A DNA stretch of 64,000 nt. Source: Pseudoxanthomonas suwonensis (GTDB lineage: Bacteria; Pseudomonadota; Gammaproteobacteria; Xanthomonadales; Xanthomonadaceae). The stretch spans positions 2,294,001 to 2,358,000 of the forward strand of contig NZ_CP011144.1 of assembly GCF_000972865.1 (NCBI RefSeq), written 5' to 3'. Positions 48,720 to 57,645 of this stretch are shown one piece after another. The notes beneath the pieces are model-generated. The model worked only from the letters and a program-made list of their open reading frames with translations. It made no database searches and was not told the origin of the DNA. Position 1 is the first letter of the stretch. The number at the start of each line of letters is the position of its first letter. The translations under genes were made by a program, and so were the position numbers.

Positions 48720-49369
48720 CGGCGCAGCGCCTCGCGCGCCGCCGGCAACGCCAGCGCGGTCCACAGCGCATACATCGCCGCCGAGGGGTGCAGGCCGTCG
48801 TCGACCAGCATCGCCGCCTCGCCACCGCGCTCGCGGCTGACTGGGGCGATATCGATCCAGCGCGCGCCGGCGTGCCCGGCCTCTTCGCGGCAGACCGCGT
48901 TGAACGCGTCGATCTGCGCGGCCACCAATGCCGGATCGCGCGACTGGGCGAAGGCGAACGGGGTCACGCCCCAGTCCGGGATCGCCAGCACCAGCACCCG
49001 CGCCGGATCGCCACCGGCGTAGCCGATCGCGCGCCGCAGCAACGCGACGAACTGGTCGCGGAACTCGTCCAGCGGCCGGCCTCGATACTGGTTGTTGACC
49101 CCGACCAGCAGGCTGACCAGCGCGTGCTCGACGCCGATCGGCGCCTGCGCGTGGGCTGCGTCAATGCCGGCGTCGAGTTCGTCGCTGGTCCAGCCGGTGG
49201 TGGCGATGATCCGCGGCTCGCCCAGTTCGATGCCTTCGCCGCGCAGCGCCGCGGCCAGTTGCACCGGCCAGCGCCCGGCCGGCTCGACGCCTTCGCCGAT
49301 CGTGTAGGAATCGCCCAGCGCCAGGTAGGCGGGCGCGGCGGCGGAGGCGGGACCGGCCGGCTCGACCAT
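48716..49369 (-). CDS. SGNH/GDSL hydrolase
   Basis: A 217-residue cytoplasmic-looking esterase. Block I is LALGDSYTIGEG with the nucleophilic Ser, block III is LLVGVNNQY (Gly-x-Asn), and block V is VDDGLHPSAAM with the Asp-His pair. These are the four SGNH consensus residues. No signal peptide is present. The substrate is unknown. It starts 8 bases after alaA and overlaps the methyltransferase gene, so all three are likely one unit. Confidence 0.9.
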   Translation of the reverse strand: MVEPAGPASAAAPAYLALGDSYTIGEGVEPAGRWPVQLAAALRGEGIELGEPRIIATTGWTSDELDAGIDAAHAQAPIGVEHALVSLLVGVNNQYRGRPLDEFRDQFVALLRRAIGYAGGDPARVLVLAIPDWGVTPFAFAQSRDPALVAAQIDAFNAVCREEAGHAGARWIDIAPVSRERGGEAAMLVDDGLHPSAAMYALWTALALPAAREALRR

Positions 49370-49377
49370 CGTCCCGG

Positions 49378-50655
49378 TCAGGCCGCTGCGTTGCGGGTCT
49401 TGGCCTTCAGCGGCACGACCTTGGTCGCGGCCTCGGCGCGGCGCGCCAGGGCGCGGTCGATGCGGCCGAACACCTCGCGCATCACTTCGGCCTGCGGCAG
49501 CAGGGTGACGCGGAAGTGGTCGCGGTAGGGCACGTTGAAGCTGGAGCCGGGCACGATCAGCACGTCCTCGGTTTCCAGCAGTTCCAGCGCGAACCGGTGG
49601 TCGTCGAAACCGCGCGCGGCCGGGCCGACCACCGAGGGGAACGCGTACAGCGCGCCCTTGGGTTCGACCAGCGTGAGGTGTTCGCTGGCAGCGCAGGCCT
49701 CGACCACCGCGCGGCGGGTCTCGTACAGGCGGCCGCCCGGCGCGCACAGCGCGCTGATCGTGTCCGGGCCGCCGACCGCGGCGGCGATCGCGTACTGGCC
49801 GGCCACGTTCGCGCACAGGCGCAGGCCCGACAGCAGGTCCATCGCATTGCGGTACTCGGCGGTGCGCGCGTGCGCGCCGGTGAGGATCGCCCAGCCCACG
49901 CGCCAGCCGCAGGCGCGGTGCACCTTGCTCAGGCCGCTGAAGGTGATGCACGGGTGGTCGCCGGCCAGCGGCGCCAGCGGCTCGAACGCCGCACCGTCGT
50001 ACAGCACCTGGTCGTAGATCTCGTCGACCAGCAGCAGCAGGCTGTGGCGCTGGGCGATCGCGACCAGGCGCTCGAGCAACTCGCGCGGGTAGACCGCGCC
50101 GGTGGGGTTGTTCGGGTTGATCAGCACGATCGCGCGGGTGCGCGAGGAGACCAGGCCCTCGACCTCGACCGGATCGGGCAGGAAGCCGTTCTCCGGCGCG
50201 CAGCGGTAGTACACCGGGCGGCCGTCGTTGAGGATGGTGGCGGCCGACCACAGCGGGTAGTCGGGCGAGGGCACCAGCACCTCGTCGCCGGGGTTGAGCA
50301 GCGCGCGCAGCGACATGTCGATCAGCTCGGACACGCCGTTGCCGATGAACACCCGGTCGCTGTCCACGTGCGGCGCGTTGCGCGCGCGGTAGGCCGAAGC
50401 CAGCGCCTCGCGCGCGGCCGGCAGGCCGAGCTGGTGGGTGTAGGGATCGGTGTGGTCGATGTCGTCGATGATCGCGCGCTGCAGGTGCGCGGGGGCGCGG
50501 AAACCGAACGCGCCGGGGTTGCCGATGTTGAGCTTGATCAGCTGGCGCCCCTCCGCTTCCAGCGCGTGGGCTCGCCGGGCCAGTTCTCCGCGGATCTCGT
50601 AGCGGACTTCTGACAGGCGCTCGCGGACGCTGAGCGGTTTCTCGGTGGGCGACAT
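49378..50655 (-). CDS. alaA: alanine-type PLP aminotransferase AlaA
   Basis: A 425-residue fold-type I aminotransferase. VRYEIRGELARRAHALEAEG and LIKLNIGNPGAFGFRAP match the start of E. coli AlaA (glutamate-pyruvate aminotransferase). The PLP Lys lies in TFSGLSKVHRACGWRVGW, with NPNNPTGAVYP and VDEIYDQVLYDG as further cofactor-binding motifs. The C-terminal 20 residues (from AEAATKVVPLKAK) form a short extension. Role: alanine synthesis from pyruvate. First gene of the unit with SGNH hydrolase and methyltransferase. Confidence 0.92.
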   Translation of the reverse strand: MSPTEKPLSVRERLSEVRYEIRGELARRAHALEAEGRQLIKLNIGNPGAFGFRAPAHLQRAIIDDIDHTDPYTHQLGLPAAREALASAYRARNAPHVDSDRVFIGNGVSELIDMSLRALLNPGDEVLVPSPDYPLWSAATILNDGRPVYYRCAPENGFLPDPVEVEGLVSSRTRAIVLINPNNPTGAVYPRELLERLVAIAQRHSLLLLVDEIYDQVLYDGAAFEPLAPLAGDHPCITFSGLSKVHRACGWRVGWAILTGAHARTAEYRNAMDLLSGLRLCANVAGQYAIAAAVGGPDTISALCAPGGRLYETRRAVVEACAASEHLTLVEPKGALYAFPSVVGPAARGFDDHRFALELLETEDVLIVPGSSFNVPYRDHFRVTLLPQAEVMREVFGRIDRALARRAEAATKVVPLKAKTRNAAA

Positions 50656-50777
50656 GGCGGCAAGCGGGCGGGTGGGGGGTGGGTTGGCATGTTAGCGGAA
50701 AAAAACCGCGCAAGTGCCTGTCTGGCATGGGAATGGGCGTGGTATCGATTTCACCCGAAATCGTCCCGGGCGGCGTT

Positions 50778-50994
50778 TGATAGGAGCCGGATCAGCCGGC
50801 GACGCGACATCGTCGGCACAAGCGACGCCCTCCCATTTCCGACGCCCGGGTCGCGGTCATGCCCGCTCCTACAAGGAGAACCGCCGTGCCGCTGCCTTTG
50901 CAGGAGCCGGGTTCAGCCGGCGACCCGACGCCGCCGGCACAGGCGACGCCCTCGCATTTCCGACGCCCCTGTCGCGGTCATGCCCGCTCCTACA
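50778..50994 (-). repeat. two REP-like units, mixed arms
   Basis: Units at 50778-50873 and 50899-50994. Left arms are CCGGATCAGCCGG and CCGGGTTCAGCCGG; both right arms are the GCGGTCATGCCCGCTCCTAC type also seen at 38885. They lie in the divergent 385-base space between alaA and rsgA. The first unit begins TGATAGGAGC. Confidence 0.85.
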
Positions 50995-51040
50995 CACACA
51001 GAAGGGCGCCACCCACTGCGTTCCGGACTGCGCGAATACA

Positions 51041-52168
51041 ATGCCGGCCATGGACTCGACCGACCTCGACTACGCCCCCCTGCGCCGCATCGGCTGGCCG
51101 TGGGCGGGCGCAGCCGAGGATCCGGCCTGGCAGGCGCTGGCTGCCGCCCACCCCGGCGCCCGCCCGGCGCGGGTGAGCGAGCAGCACCGCACCGGCTACG
51201 TACTGGCCGACGCGCCGGACGCCGGCTTCCGCGCCGAGTCACCGCCGGAATGGCAGCGGCGCCCGGTGTTCACCGCCGACGGGATACCGCTGCACGAGCG
51301 CGCCGCGGTCGGCGACTGGGTCCTGCACGACGGCCGCCGCATCCTCGCCCTGCTGCCCCGGCGCAGCGCGATCAAGCGCGCCGCTGCCGGCGAGCACTAC
51401 CAGCAGCAGGTGATCGCGGCCAACGTCGATACCGCGTTCGTGGTCTGCGGCCTGGACGCCGACTTCAACCCGCGCCGGATCGAGCGCTACCTGCTGCTGG
51501 TCGGCGGTGGCGGGGTGCAGCCGGTGGTCGTGCTGACCAAGGCCGACCGCGACGGTGCCGACGCGGAGACCGCGCTGGCGGCATTGGCCGACCTGCGCAC
51601 CCAGGGCGTGCCGGTGCTGGCGCTCAACGCCAAGGATCCCGAAGCCGTCGCCGCGTTGACCCCATGGCTGGGTCCGGGCGCCACCGTGGTGCTGGTCGGC
51701 TCCTCTGGCGCCGGCAAGTCGACCCTGAGCAACAGCCTGCTCGGCGAGCAGCGGATGAAGACCGCCGAAGTACGCGAGCACGATTCGCGCGGCCGCCACA
51801 CCACCACCCACCGCGCGCTGATCGCGCTGCCCGCCGGCGCCTGCCTGGTCGACACGCCCGGCATGCGCGAGCTCAAGCCCACCGGTGAGGAGGAGTTGGC
51901 CGATGGCGGCTTTGCCGACGTCGAGGCGCTGGCCGCGCAGTGCCGCTTCAGCGACTGCGCCCACCGCAGCGAGCCCGGTTGCGCGGTACGCGCGGCGATC
52001 GAGGCCGGCACGCTCGACGCGGCGCGGGCGGCCAACTACCTCAAGCTGCGCGACGAGGTCGCCGGCGCCGCCGACCGCCTGGCCACGCGGCTGGCGCAGA
52101 AGGCCGACGCGCGGGTGCAGAACAAGACGTTGCGCAAGCGCCTGGAGGAGAAGTACCCGCGGCGCTGA
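51041..52168 (+). CDS. rsgA: ribosome small subunit-dependent GTPase RsgA
   Basis: A 375-residue circularly permuted GTPase. An OB-like N-terminal part is followed by G4 (VVVLTKADRD), G1 (VGSSGAGKST) and G3 (LVDTPGMREL), in the permuted order typical of RsgA/YjeQ. The C-terminal zinc finger is CRFSDCAHRSEPGC (Cys, Cys, His, Cys). The protein releases assembly factors from the 30S subunit. Starts are possible at 51041 or 51050 (both ATG). The usual length is about 350, and here the N-terminus is slightly longer. Confidence 0.95.
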   Translation: MPAMDSTDLDYAPLRRIGWPWAGAAEDPAWQALAAAHPGARPARVSEQHRTGYVLADAPDAGFRAESPPEWQRRPVFTADGIPLHERAAVGDWVLHDGRRILALLPRRSAIKRAAAGEHYQQQVIAANVDTAFVVCGLDADFNPRRIERYLLLVGGGGVQPVVVLTKADRDGADAETALAALADLRTQGVPVLALNAKDPEAVAALTPWLGPGATVVLVGSSGAGKSTLSNSLLGEQRMKTAEVREHDSRGRHTTTHRALIALPAGACLVDTPGMRELKPTGEEELADGGFADVEALAAQCRFSDCAHRSEPGCAVRAAIEAGTLDAARAANYLKLRDEVAGAADRLATRLAQKADARVQNKTLRKRLEEKYPRR

Positions 52169-52177
52169 CGGCTGTGT

Positions 52178-52517
52178 TGTAGGTGCCGGGCTTGCCCGCG
52201 ACGCGACGCCATCGGCACAGGCGACGCCCTCATGATCCCGACGCCCGTGTCGCCGACTGAAGTCAGCTCCTACAGAAGAGCGGTCGGCCGCGGCTGTTGT
52301 AGGAGCCGGGTTCAGCCGGCGACCCGACGCCGTCGGCCCAGGCGACGCCCTCGTGATTCCGACGCCCCGTGTCGCCGACTGAAGTCAGCTCCTACAGAAA
52401 AGCGGTTGGCCGCGGCTGTTGTAGGAGCCGGGTTCAGCCGGCGACGCGACGCCGCTGGCCCAGGCGACGCCCTCGTGATTCCGACGCCCATGTCGCCGAG
52501 CAAGCTGTGCTCCTACA
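52178..52517 (-). repeat. three REP-like units after rsgA
   Basis: Units at 52178-52274, 52298-52396 and 52420-52517, in the inverse orientation. The first left arm is CGGGCTTGCCCG after TGTAGGTGC. The last right arm reads CGAGCAAGCTGTGCTCCTAC. They separate rsgA from the broken DUF1704 gene. Confidence 0.9.
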
Positions 52518-52585
52518 GAAGGGCGGGACCGGCGCATCGCGGCGGGGCGCATGCCCGCGCCGGCCGCCTGCGTTATCGTCGCGCG

Positions 52586-53847
52586 ATGGACCCGGTGCCG
52601 CCCGACATCGCCCGCCACGCCGCGCTCGACGCGCGCCTGGTCAAGGCAGGTGCGCGGGATCAAGCTGCTGAGCCTGGCCAGCTGGCCGGCGTCGGGTGCA
52701 GGCGGATTTCCTCGAAGGCTGGCGGCGCGGGCAGCCGGCGTTGCCGGCGGTGTCCTACCCGAAGCTGGATTTCGCCGACTGAAGTCAGCTCGTCGAGCTA
52801 GCCGCGATCGCCGCCGAGGCCGACGCCACGCACCCGCTGGGTGCCTACCTGCGCGAATCGGCCGCCAGCTGGGACCGCGCCGCGCGCCTGCTCGAAGCGC
52901 TGGGCACCGCGCAGGCCTGCGCCGAGTCGGTGGCCCTGTTCGGCCGCCCGGACGAACCGCTGCCCGGCGACGGCCCGACCACCCGCGAGGCCGCGCGCCA
53001 CTTCATCCAGATCGCCGGCGAACTGGACCACGAGCTGCTGGCGCCGCAGGAACAGGTGCCGGTCTCGGCCACTGCGCTGGCACTGCAGCTGCAGGGCGAC
53101 CTGGACGACTTCTTCGCCGGCCGCGTGATCGAGATCCAGCTGGACCCGGCCCTGATCGCCAAAGCCGCCGCCGGCGCCACCCGCATCCGCCTGCGCGCCG
53201 GCGCCGCCTTCAGCGACTACGACCGCCGCCAGCTGTTCCACCACGAAGCGCTGGTGCATTCGCTGACCGCGCTCAACGGCCGCGCCCAGGCGCAGCTGCC
53301 GAGCCTGGGGCTGGCCTCGCCGCGGGTCACCACCACCCAGGAAGGCCTGGCCACCTTCGCCGAGCAGATCACCGGCAGCATCGACATCCAGCGGATGAAG
53401 CGGATCAGCCTGCGCATCGAGGCCATCGCCATGGCCTTGGAAGGCGCCGACTTCCTGCAGGTGTTCCGCTACTTCCTCCAGGCCGGGCAGAACGAGGCCG
53501 AGAGCTTCGCCTCCACCCAGCGCGTGTTCCGCGGCGTGCCGGTGGCCGGCGGCTTCGCCTTCACCAAGGACACGGTCTACCTGCGCGGCCTGATCGGCGT
53601 GCACACCTTCTTCCGCCGCGCGCTGGCGCAGGACCGGCTGCGCCTGTGCCGCTGGCTGTTCGCCGGCAAGATGACCCTGGAGGACGTGGTCCGCTTCGAG
53701 CCGCTGTTCGCCGACGGCACCCTGGCGCCGCCGCGCTGGCTGCCGCCGTGGATCGAGCGCGCCAGCGGCCTGGCCGGGATGCTGGCGTTCTCGCTGTTCG
53801 CGAACCGGATCCGGATGGACCGGATCGACGACTGCCCGCTGGATTGA
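52586..53847 (+). pseudogene. disrupted DUF1704 gene (QEGLA motif protein)
   Basis: The intact part, from about 52801 to 53847, encodes a DUF1704 protein of the group annotated as flavohemoglobin expression-modulating, with the signature TTQEGLATF. The true N-terminus starts at ATG 52586 (MDPVPPDIARHAALDARLVK) but leaves frame twice, once near 52650 (GCAGGTGCG) and once near 52695 (GTCGGGTGC), each by one extra G. In the restored frame a TGA follows inside CGCCGACTGAAGTCAGCTC at about 52774-52792, which equals the right arm of the repeat family. A GTG at 52930 could restart a 305-residue fragment. The extra G bases might be sequencing errors; the TGA would remain. Confidence 0.8.
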
Positions 53848-53952
53848 GCGTGTGGGCGGTTTCCCGGCGGCGATTGCTTCCGGGAAACCGGATCGTCCCG
53901 CCGTTGGAGTGCGACGGGATCGGCACTCGATACGGCGAACCACTTCGGCTTT

Positions 53953-54169
53953 TGCAGGAGCACAGCTTGCTGGCGCCCCGGGCGTCGGACTCCGAGGGCG
54001 TCGCCTGTGCCCATGGCGTCGGGTCGCCGGCTGAACCCGGCTCCTACAACAGCTACGGCGCGGCCGCTCTTTTGTAGGAGCTGACTTCAGTCGGCGACAC
54101 GGGCGTCGGAAGCACGAGGGCGTCGCCTGTGCCGACGACGTCGCATCGCGGGCAAGCCCGGCTCCTACA
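53953..54169 (+). repeat. two REP-like units
   Basis: Units at 53953-54048 and 54073-54169. The first left arm reads CACAGCTTGCTGGCG; the second is the usual TGACTTCAGTC and ends with CGGGCAAGCCCGGCTCCTAC. They fill the space between the broken DUF1704 gene and the convergent TonB-dependent receptor gene. Confidence 0.85.
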
Positions 54170-54245
54170 AGAACGCGCCGGCGGATGCTCGCTGAAGCAG
54201 TGCCGGAACACCGCGTCACCCGGTGCCGGCACGTCGCCCCGGGCC

Positions 54246-56678
54246 TCAGCGGAAGTCGCAGCGCAGGGTCAGCCCGAGCGTACGCGGCGCGCCGGCCGCG
54301 GCGGTGTAGGTGCCCAGCAGCTGACCGCCGCTGAGATAGTGGCGCCGGTCCAGCGCATTGCGCGCCCAAAGCGAGACGTCCCACTGGTACGCGCCGCGGT
54401 CGACGCGCCAGCCGGCGACCAGGTCCAGGAGGCCGTAGGCCGGCAGCAGGTTGTGGCGCGAGTTGTCGAGGCTGCCGTACACCTCGCTGCGCCAGGACGC
54501 GACCGCCGAGACGTAAGGCTCGACGCCGTCGCGCCGCCAGCGGTAGTCGCCGCTGGCGTTGAGCGTCCAGCGCGGCGCGCCGTTGAGCGGCCGGCCGCCC
54601 AGGTCGCAGCCGCCGGACGGGCCGGGCGGCGTCTCCACCGCGCACGGCGCGTTGGCGAAGCTGCGGTAACGCGCGTCGGTGTAGGCGCCGTTGAAGGCCA
54701 CCGTCAGCCCGTCGGCCGGCACCGCACGCAGGTCCCACTCGATGCCGCGGCTCTCCACCCCGGCGACGTTGGTCAGCAGGAAGGCCACCGTGGTCACGCC
54801 GGTGGCCGGATTGGTGTACGGCACGATCGCGTTGGCCTGGTAGTCCTGCAGCCGGGTCAGGAACAGGTTGAGGTCCAGTTGCAGGCGCCGGTCCCACAGG
54901 GTGTTCTTGAGGCCGATCTCCAGGGTGTCGGCGGTTTCCGGCGCCACCAGCAGCGATTGCCGGGCCTGCGCCAGCGGCAGGGCGATGGTCTGCGCGGTGG
55001 GCGCGTTGAGGTTGATCGCACCGGACTTCTCGCCGTGCGCCAGGCTGGCGTAGCCGAGGATGCCGTCGCCGAACCGGTAGTCGATGCCGAGCAGCGCCGA
55101 CGGGCTGGTGTCGGCGAAGCCGAACCCGCCCGAGTCCCAGGCGCCGACCTGGCTGTCGCGCACGGCCCGCAGCGCGGCGGCCAGCGCCGGCGGCAGCCCG
55201 GCGAAATCGCTGCCGCCCTGCGGCGGCTGGCGGACGATGCGCGCCTGCTTGTCCTCGTGGGTGATGCGCAGCCCGGCGGTCACGCCCAGGCGCTCGCCCA
55301 GACGCCAGTTGCCCTGGCCGAACAGCGCGGCGCTGCGCGTGCGCAGCCGGCCGTGGGTGGTGCTGTGCACGTCATCGAGCACGCCGCGCAGGCTGCCGGC
55401 CACCGGGCCGACCAGCGCCGCGTCGGCGTACGGACCGAACGCGCTGACGTAGGTGTTGCGCGTGTCCTGGTCGAGCAGGAACACGCCGGCGACATAGTCC
55501 AGCCGCCTACCCGTCGGCGAGGCCACGCGCAGTTCCTGCGAGGCCTGGCGGTAGTCCACGTCGTAGCCGGCGTGGTCGACGATCGGATACGGGCTCAGGT
55601 CCACGTCGTTGCGCGGCGCATAGTCCCAGAACCGCCAGGCGCTGACCGAGGTCAGCCGGTGGCCTCCGTCCAGGTCGTAGTTGGCCTCGGCCGAGGCGCC
55701 TCCCTGTTCGACCCGCATCGCCAGGCGGCCGTCGATGTCGACGCTGTAGTCGCCGGCGCCGGGCGCGGGCAGGAACGGGCGGTACAGCGGCGAGGCCGCG
55801 CCGATGTCGTAGAGCAGGGTCGCGCCCTGGGTGTCGTCCTGGCGGTTGTAGTCGGCGATCACGCGCACCTCCAAGGCCTCGCGCGGACGGAACAGCAGCT
55901 GCCCGCGCACGCCGTGGCGGCCGATGCCGTTGAGGTCGGCGCCGTCGTGCAGGTTGCGTATCCAGCCGTCGTCGCGGGTCGCGTAGGCGGACAGGCGGCC
56001 GGCCACCGTCTCCCCCAGCCGGTCCGATACGGTGGCGCGGACCTGGCCATAGCCGCGCGTGCCCGCCGAGAGCGAGACGCCGTGCTCGGGCGCGAACGCG
56101 GGCTGCCGGCTGCCGATGTTCAGCACGCCGGCGGTGGCGTTCTTGCCGAACAGGGTGCCCTGCGGGCCGCGCAGCAGTTCGACCTGCTCGATGTCGAGCA
56201 GGTCGAACACGACCATGCCCGGGCGGCCCAGGTAGACGTTGTCCAGGACCAGGCCGACGCTGCCTTCCAGGCCGTCGTTGGCCGGGTTGTTGCCGATGCC
56301 GCGCACCGCCACGCTGGACTGGCGCGGGTTCCAGAACGCGACGCTGGTGCCGGGCAGCAGCCGTTGCAGGTCCTGGACCTGGTAGATGCCATTGCGCTCC
56401 ATGTCGCTGCCGGCGACCACGGTGATCGCGGCCGGCACGTCCTGCACCGGCTCGGTCCGGCGCCGCGCGGTGACCTGCACGGCGTCCAGTTCGGTCGCCG
56501 CGACGGGCGCGCGCTCGGGCTCGGCCGCCGCGGCCTGCGCGTCGCGGGCCGCGGCGGTCTCCTGCAGCGCCAGGCAGCCGCCCAGGGCCAGGACGAATGC
56601 GCGGGGCAGGCTGCAAGCGGGGGCAAAGCCCGCGCGGGGGCGGTGCCTGGATCGACGGTTCGCGTCCTTTGCGGTCAT
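54246..56678 (-). CDS. TonB-dependent outer membrane receptor
   Basis: An 810-residue receptor. After a long N-terminal signal region (basic, then PRAFVLALGGCLALQ) comes the plug domain with LDAVQVTARRRTEPVQDVP, MERNGIYQVQDLQRLLPGT, the VRGIGNNPANDGLEGS segment and QVELLRGPQGTLFGKNATAG, all classic TonB-receptor blocks. The rest is a 22-stranded barrel with C-terminal LGLTLRCDFR. It resembles siderophore/pesticin-type and sugar-type receptors of xanthomonads; the ligand cannot be chosen. No FecR, sigma or transport genes lie next to it. Confidence 0.92.
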   Translation of the reverse strand: MTAKDANRRSRHRPRAGFAPACSLPRAFVLALGGCLALQETAAARDAQAAAAEPERAPVAATELDAVQVTARRRTEPVQDVPAAITVVAGSDMERNGIYQVQDLQRLLPGTSVAFWNPRQSSVAVRGIGNNPANDGLEGSVGLVLDNVYLGRPGMVVFDLLDIEQVELLRGPQGTLFGKNATAGVLNIGSRQPAFAPEHGVSLSAGTRGYGQVRATVSDRLGETVAGRLSAYATRDDGWIRNLHDGADLNGIGRHGVRGQLLFRPREALEVRVIADYNRQDDTQGATLLYDIGAASPLYRPFLPAPGAGDYSVDIDGRLAMRVEQGGASAEANYDLDGGHRLTSVSAWRFWDYAPRNDVDLSPYPIVDHAGYDVDYRQASQELRVASPTGRRLDYVAGVFLLDQDTRNTYVSAFGPYADAALVGPVAGSLRGVLDDVHSTTHGRLRTRSAALFGQGNWRLGERLGVTAGLRITHEDKQARIVRQPPQGGSDFAGLPPALAAALRAVRDSQVGAWDSGGFGFADTSPSALLGIDYRFGDGILGYASLAHGEKSGAINLNAPTAQTIALPLAQARQSLLVAPETADTLEIGLKNTLWDRRLQLDLNLFLTRLQDYQANAIVPYTNPATGVTTVAFLLTNVAGVESRGIEWDLRAVPADGLTVAFNGAYTDARYRSFANAPCAVETPPGPSGGCDLGGRPLNGAPRWTLNASGDYRWRRDGVEPYVSAVASWRSEVYGSLDNSRHNLLPAYGLLDLVAGWRVDRGAYQWDVSLWARNALDRRHYLSGGQLLGTYTAAAGAPRTLGLTLRCDFR

Positions 56679-56839
56679 CGGGCAGCCTGGGAGGAAGGGG
56701 GAACTTCCTGGGCCGGCACGCCACTTCGTGCGGCGGCCGGCTGCTGCGCATGGTCGCAGATTGCAACTTTCCGGACACGCCAGGCCGCTCGCGGGCTGAA
56801 GCCGGCTCCTGCGAATGCCAGGGCGCAGCGGCTCTCCCG

Positions 56840-57183
56840 TGTAGGAGCGGGCATGACCGCGACCCGGGCGTCGGAACCACGGGGGCGTCGCCTGTGCCTG
56901 CGGCGCCGGGTCGCCGGCTGAACCCGGCTCCTACAAAAAGGCAGCGGCGCAGCGGCTCCCCTGTGTAGGAGCGGGCATGACCGCGACCCGGGCGTCGGAA
57001 CCACGGGGGCGTCGCCTGTGCCTGCGGCGTCGCGTCGCCGGCTGAACCCGGCTCCTACAAAAAGGCAGCGGCGCAGCGGCTCTCCGGTGTAGGAGCGGGC
57101 ATGACCGCGACCCGGGCGTCGGAACCACGGGGGCGTCGCCTGTGCCTGCGGCGTCGCGTTGCCGACTGAAGTCGGCTCCTACA
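56840..57183 (+). repeat. three REP-like units with exact 124-bp period
   Basis: Units start at 56840, 56964 and 57088 and are nearly identical, including the linker (AAAAAGGCAGCGGCGCAGCGGCTC). The left arm is GCGGGCATGACCGC; the right arm is CGGCTGAACCCGGCTCCTAC, but CGACTGAAGTCGGCTCCTAC in the third. A further right-arm remnant (GGGCTGAAGCCGGCTCCTGC) lies just before the first. The array fills the space between the receptor start and the RidA gene. Confidence 0.9.
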
Positions 57184-57223
57184 TGAAGAGCGGCCACTCG
57201 GGGTTCCGATACCGGGCCGTTGT

Positions 57224-57619
57224 TCAGGGCGCCGGCCGCTTGTAGGCCACGCAGTCCACCTCGACCTTGCAGTCCACCACCATCCGCGACTCCACGCAGG
57301 CGCGCGCCGGCGGATGCTCGCCGAAGTAATGCTTGAACACCGCGTTGAACGCGTAGAAGTCGCGCGCGTCGTCCAGCCACACGCCGCAGCGCACGACGTG
57401 CTCGGGGCCGTAGCCGGCCTCGGCCAGGATCGCCAGCACGTTGCCGATCACCACGTGCGCCTGCTCGGTGACGTTGCCGGCGACCAGTTCGCCGTCGCGC
57501 ATCGGCACCTGGCCGGAGACGTACAGCCAGCCGTCGGCCTCGACCGCGCGCGAGAACGGCATGTGCTGCCGGCCCTGGCCGACGCCGCCCTCGGCGCCGT
57601 AACGCTTGATGTCGCTCAT
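57224..57619 (-). CDS. RidA family deaminase
   Basis: A 131-residue RidA/YjgF-type protein: FSRAVEADGWLYVSGQVPM and the Arg-containing PPARACVESRMVV. RidA proteins hydrolyse reactive enamine/imine intermediates that PLP-dependent dehydratases release. It is the last gene of an operon whose first gene encodes such a PLP enzyme (61444-62724), which fits. The start is the ATG at 57619, 26 bases after the upstream stop. Confidence 0.9.
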   Translation of the reverse strand: MSDIKRYGAEGGVGQGRQHMPFSRAVEADGWLYVSGQVPMRDGELVAGNVTEQAHVVIGNVLAILAEAGYGPEHVVRCGVWLDDARDFYAFNAVFKHYFGEHPPARACVESRMVVDCKVEVDCVAYKRPAP

Positions 57620-57645
57620 GTCTTTGCTCCGTGGAACGTAGGAAA

